Shown here: in pieces, positions 63,146-64,000 of the stretch
Position numbering within the stretch: the first letter of the stretch is position 1
How the letters are laid out: each line of letters opens with the position of its first letter
Assembly (NCBI RefSeq): GCF_007991275.1
Contig: NZ_BJYA01000002.1
Span: 1-64,000 of the forward strand
Length of the DNA: 64,000 bases
Reading direction: 5' to 3'
Source of the DNA: Alkalibacillus haloalkaliphilus
Lineage (GTDB): Bacteria > Bacillota > Bacilli > Bacillales > Alkalibacillaceae
Notes under the pieces: generated by a model
Told to the model about the DNA's origin: nothing
Databases searched by the model: none
Seen by the model: the letters and a program-made list of their open reading frames with translations, nothing else
Position numbers and translations under genes: made by a program

Positions 63146-64000
63146 TGAAAACGTTACGTCATTTTCCTTATAATAAAGTATTAGTACTCGGGTTAGCGAA
63201 AAGTGGAGAAGCTGCTGCTCAGTTACTTTATGATAGTGGTATTCCTTTTCTTATTAATGACCAACAAGCTTTTGATCAAAATGAAAAGGCTCAATATTTT
63301 AATAGTTTAGGTGTGGAAACAGTGACAGGTCATCACCCTTTAAATGTTTTAGACGGTGTTGACCTTGTTGTTAAAAACCCTGGTATCCCTCACCACCACA
63401 ACGTTATTCAAGAAGCAGAAAAACTAAATATCCCTGTTGTAACTGAAGTGGAGTTAGCTTATGAATTGATAGATGGCCCGTTAATTGCGATTACCGGTAC
63501 GAATGGTAAAACGACAACAACTACATTGATTTATGAGTTGCTAAAAGAGGCAGGGAAAGACCCGCTATTAGCAGGCAACATTGGACAAGTTGCATCTGAA
63601 GTTGTTCGTAAACAAAAAGATCAACAACCAGTAGTAATGGAGCTGTCATCGTTCCAACTAAAAGCAATCCAAAATTTCAAGCCGGATGTATCAGTACTTC
63701 TTAATATTACTGAGGCACATTTGGACTATCATAAATCTCGTGAAGATTATATTAACTCAAAACTTAATATTGTTAAACGCCAATCTAAAGAGGACCTCGT
63801 CGTCTATAATGGTGATGACTCGACAGTAAGTGAATCATTAGAAGACTGTGCTGTTCAAAAAATGGCATTTACTATAAACCATTTTAGTCATGAAGGTGTT
63901 TCTTTTGATGGTCGATCGATTTATTTTAACAATGACTGGGTAATTGACCGCGAAGACGTTGTTTTACCTGGTATGCATAACCTTGAGAACATTTTAGCAA
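63145..64000 (+). CDS. murD: UDP-MurNAc-L-alanine:D-glutamate ligase MurD (partial, cut by window end)
   Basis: The first 285 codons of MurD, which adds D-Glu to UDP-MurNAc-L-Ala. GTG start overlapping the mraY TAG, with GAGGTG eight bases upstream. VLVLGLAKSGEAAAQLL, NPGIPHHH, ATP site GTNGKTT (118-124), ELSSFQLKAI, NITEAHLDYH and PGMHNLENI follow in the expected order. The reading frame is open to the end of the window; the C-terminal domain is not seen. Confidence 0.95.
   Translation, partial: MKTLRHFPYNKVLVLGLAKSGEAAAQLLYDSGIPFLINDQQAFDQNEKAQYFNSLGVETVTGHHPLNVLDGVDLVVKNPGIPHHHNVIQEAEKLNIPVVTEVELAYELIDGPLIAITGTNGKTTTTTLIYELLKEAGKDPLLAGNIGQVASEVVRKQKDQQPVVMELSSFQLKAIQNFKPDVSVLLNITEAHLDYHKSREDYINSKLNIVKRQSKEDLVVYNGDDSTVSESLEDCAVQKMAFTINHFSHEGVSFDGRSIYFNNDWVIDREDVVLPGMHNLENILA

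Overview
The window is a low-GC Firmicute chromosome segment, most likely from a halophilic or haloalkaliphilic endospore-forming member of the Bacillaceae (inference). The gene order follows the Bacillus subtilis ykt-yla-cta-ylb-dcw region closely. Spore genes (spoVD, ylbJ, ytvI-like, rsfA, ylbD, ylaJ) and a bacillithiol gene (bshC) are present. Long Asp/Glu-rich tails or linkers occur on several extracytoplasmic proteins (CtaC, AppA-like lipoprotein, PBP2B), as expected for salt- or alkali-adapted cell surfaces. I see no tRNA, rRNA, CRISPR array, prophage or intact insertion sequence.

Layout. 1-140: truncated copy of a common Bacillaceae intergenic repeat. 142-5782: yktB, suhB and small yla genes (ylaF, ylaH, ylaI, ylaJ, ylaL), glutaminase glsA and ylaN. 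Relative to B. subtilis, typA, phoH (ylaK) and ftsW are absent from their usual places. 5956-9399: pyruvate carboxylase. 9481-15847: heme A synthesis (ctaA, ctaB, divergent) and the caa3 cytochrome c oxidase operon ctaCDEF. 16149-21902: a complete App-type oligopeptide ABC importer (appDFABC order) lying between ctaF and ctaG. 22058-23442: oxidase assembly genes ctaG and ctaM. 23532-29872: ytvI-like, yugN-like, ylbD, ylbF, ylbG, two uncharacterised genes, an RNA leader, rsmD and coaD.

29991-42459 is the accessory and most interesting part. A 1072-residue STAND/TPR/winged-helix/BTAD activator is followed by a Liv-type ABC importer (binding protein, two ATPases, two permeases), a 55-residue protein, a KAS III-like thiolase-fold enzyme, an alpha/beta hydrolase, a FabG-like reductase and an AMP-forming acyl-CoA synthetase. 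The two apparent promoters, before the binding protein and before the synthetase, carry the same operator: TGTAACT, 4 bp, TGTAACT, 9 bp, TAAACT. That geometry matches the direct-repeat operators of SARP/BTAD activators, so the regulator, importer and enzymes probably form one regulon for taking up and processing an unidentified organic acid or related compound.

42507-52887 returns to the ylb backbone: ylbJ, ylbK, ylbL, tmcAL, ylbN, rpmF, a crotonase, rsfA, ylbP, panE, a DUF3397 protein and bshC. 53059-64000 is the division and cell-wall cluster: mraZ (preceded by GTGG boxes on a 10-bp grid), rsmH, ftsL, pbpB, spoVD, murE, murF, mraY and a murD cut by the window end. Function assignments come from reading protein motifs and synteny; no database search was run.
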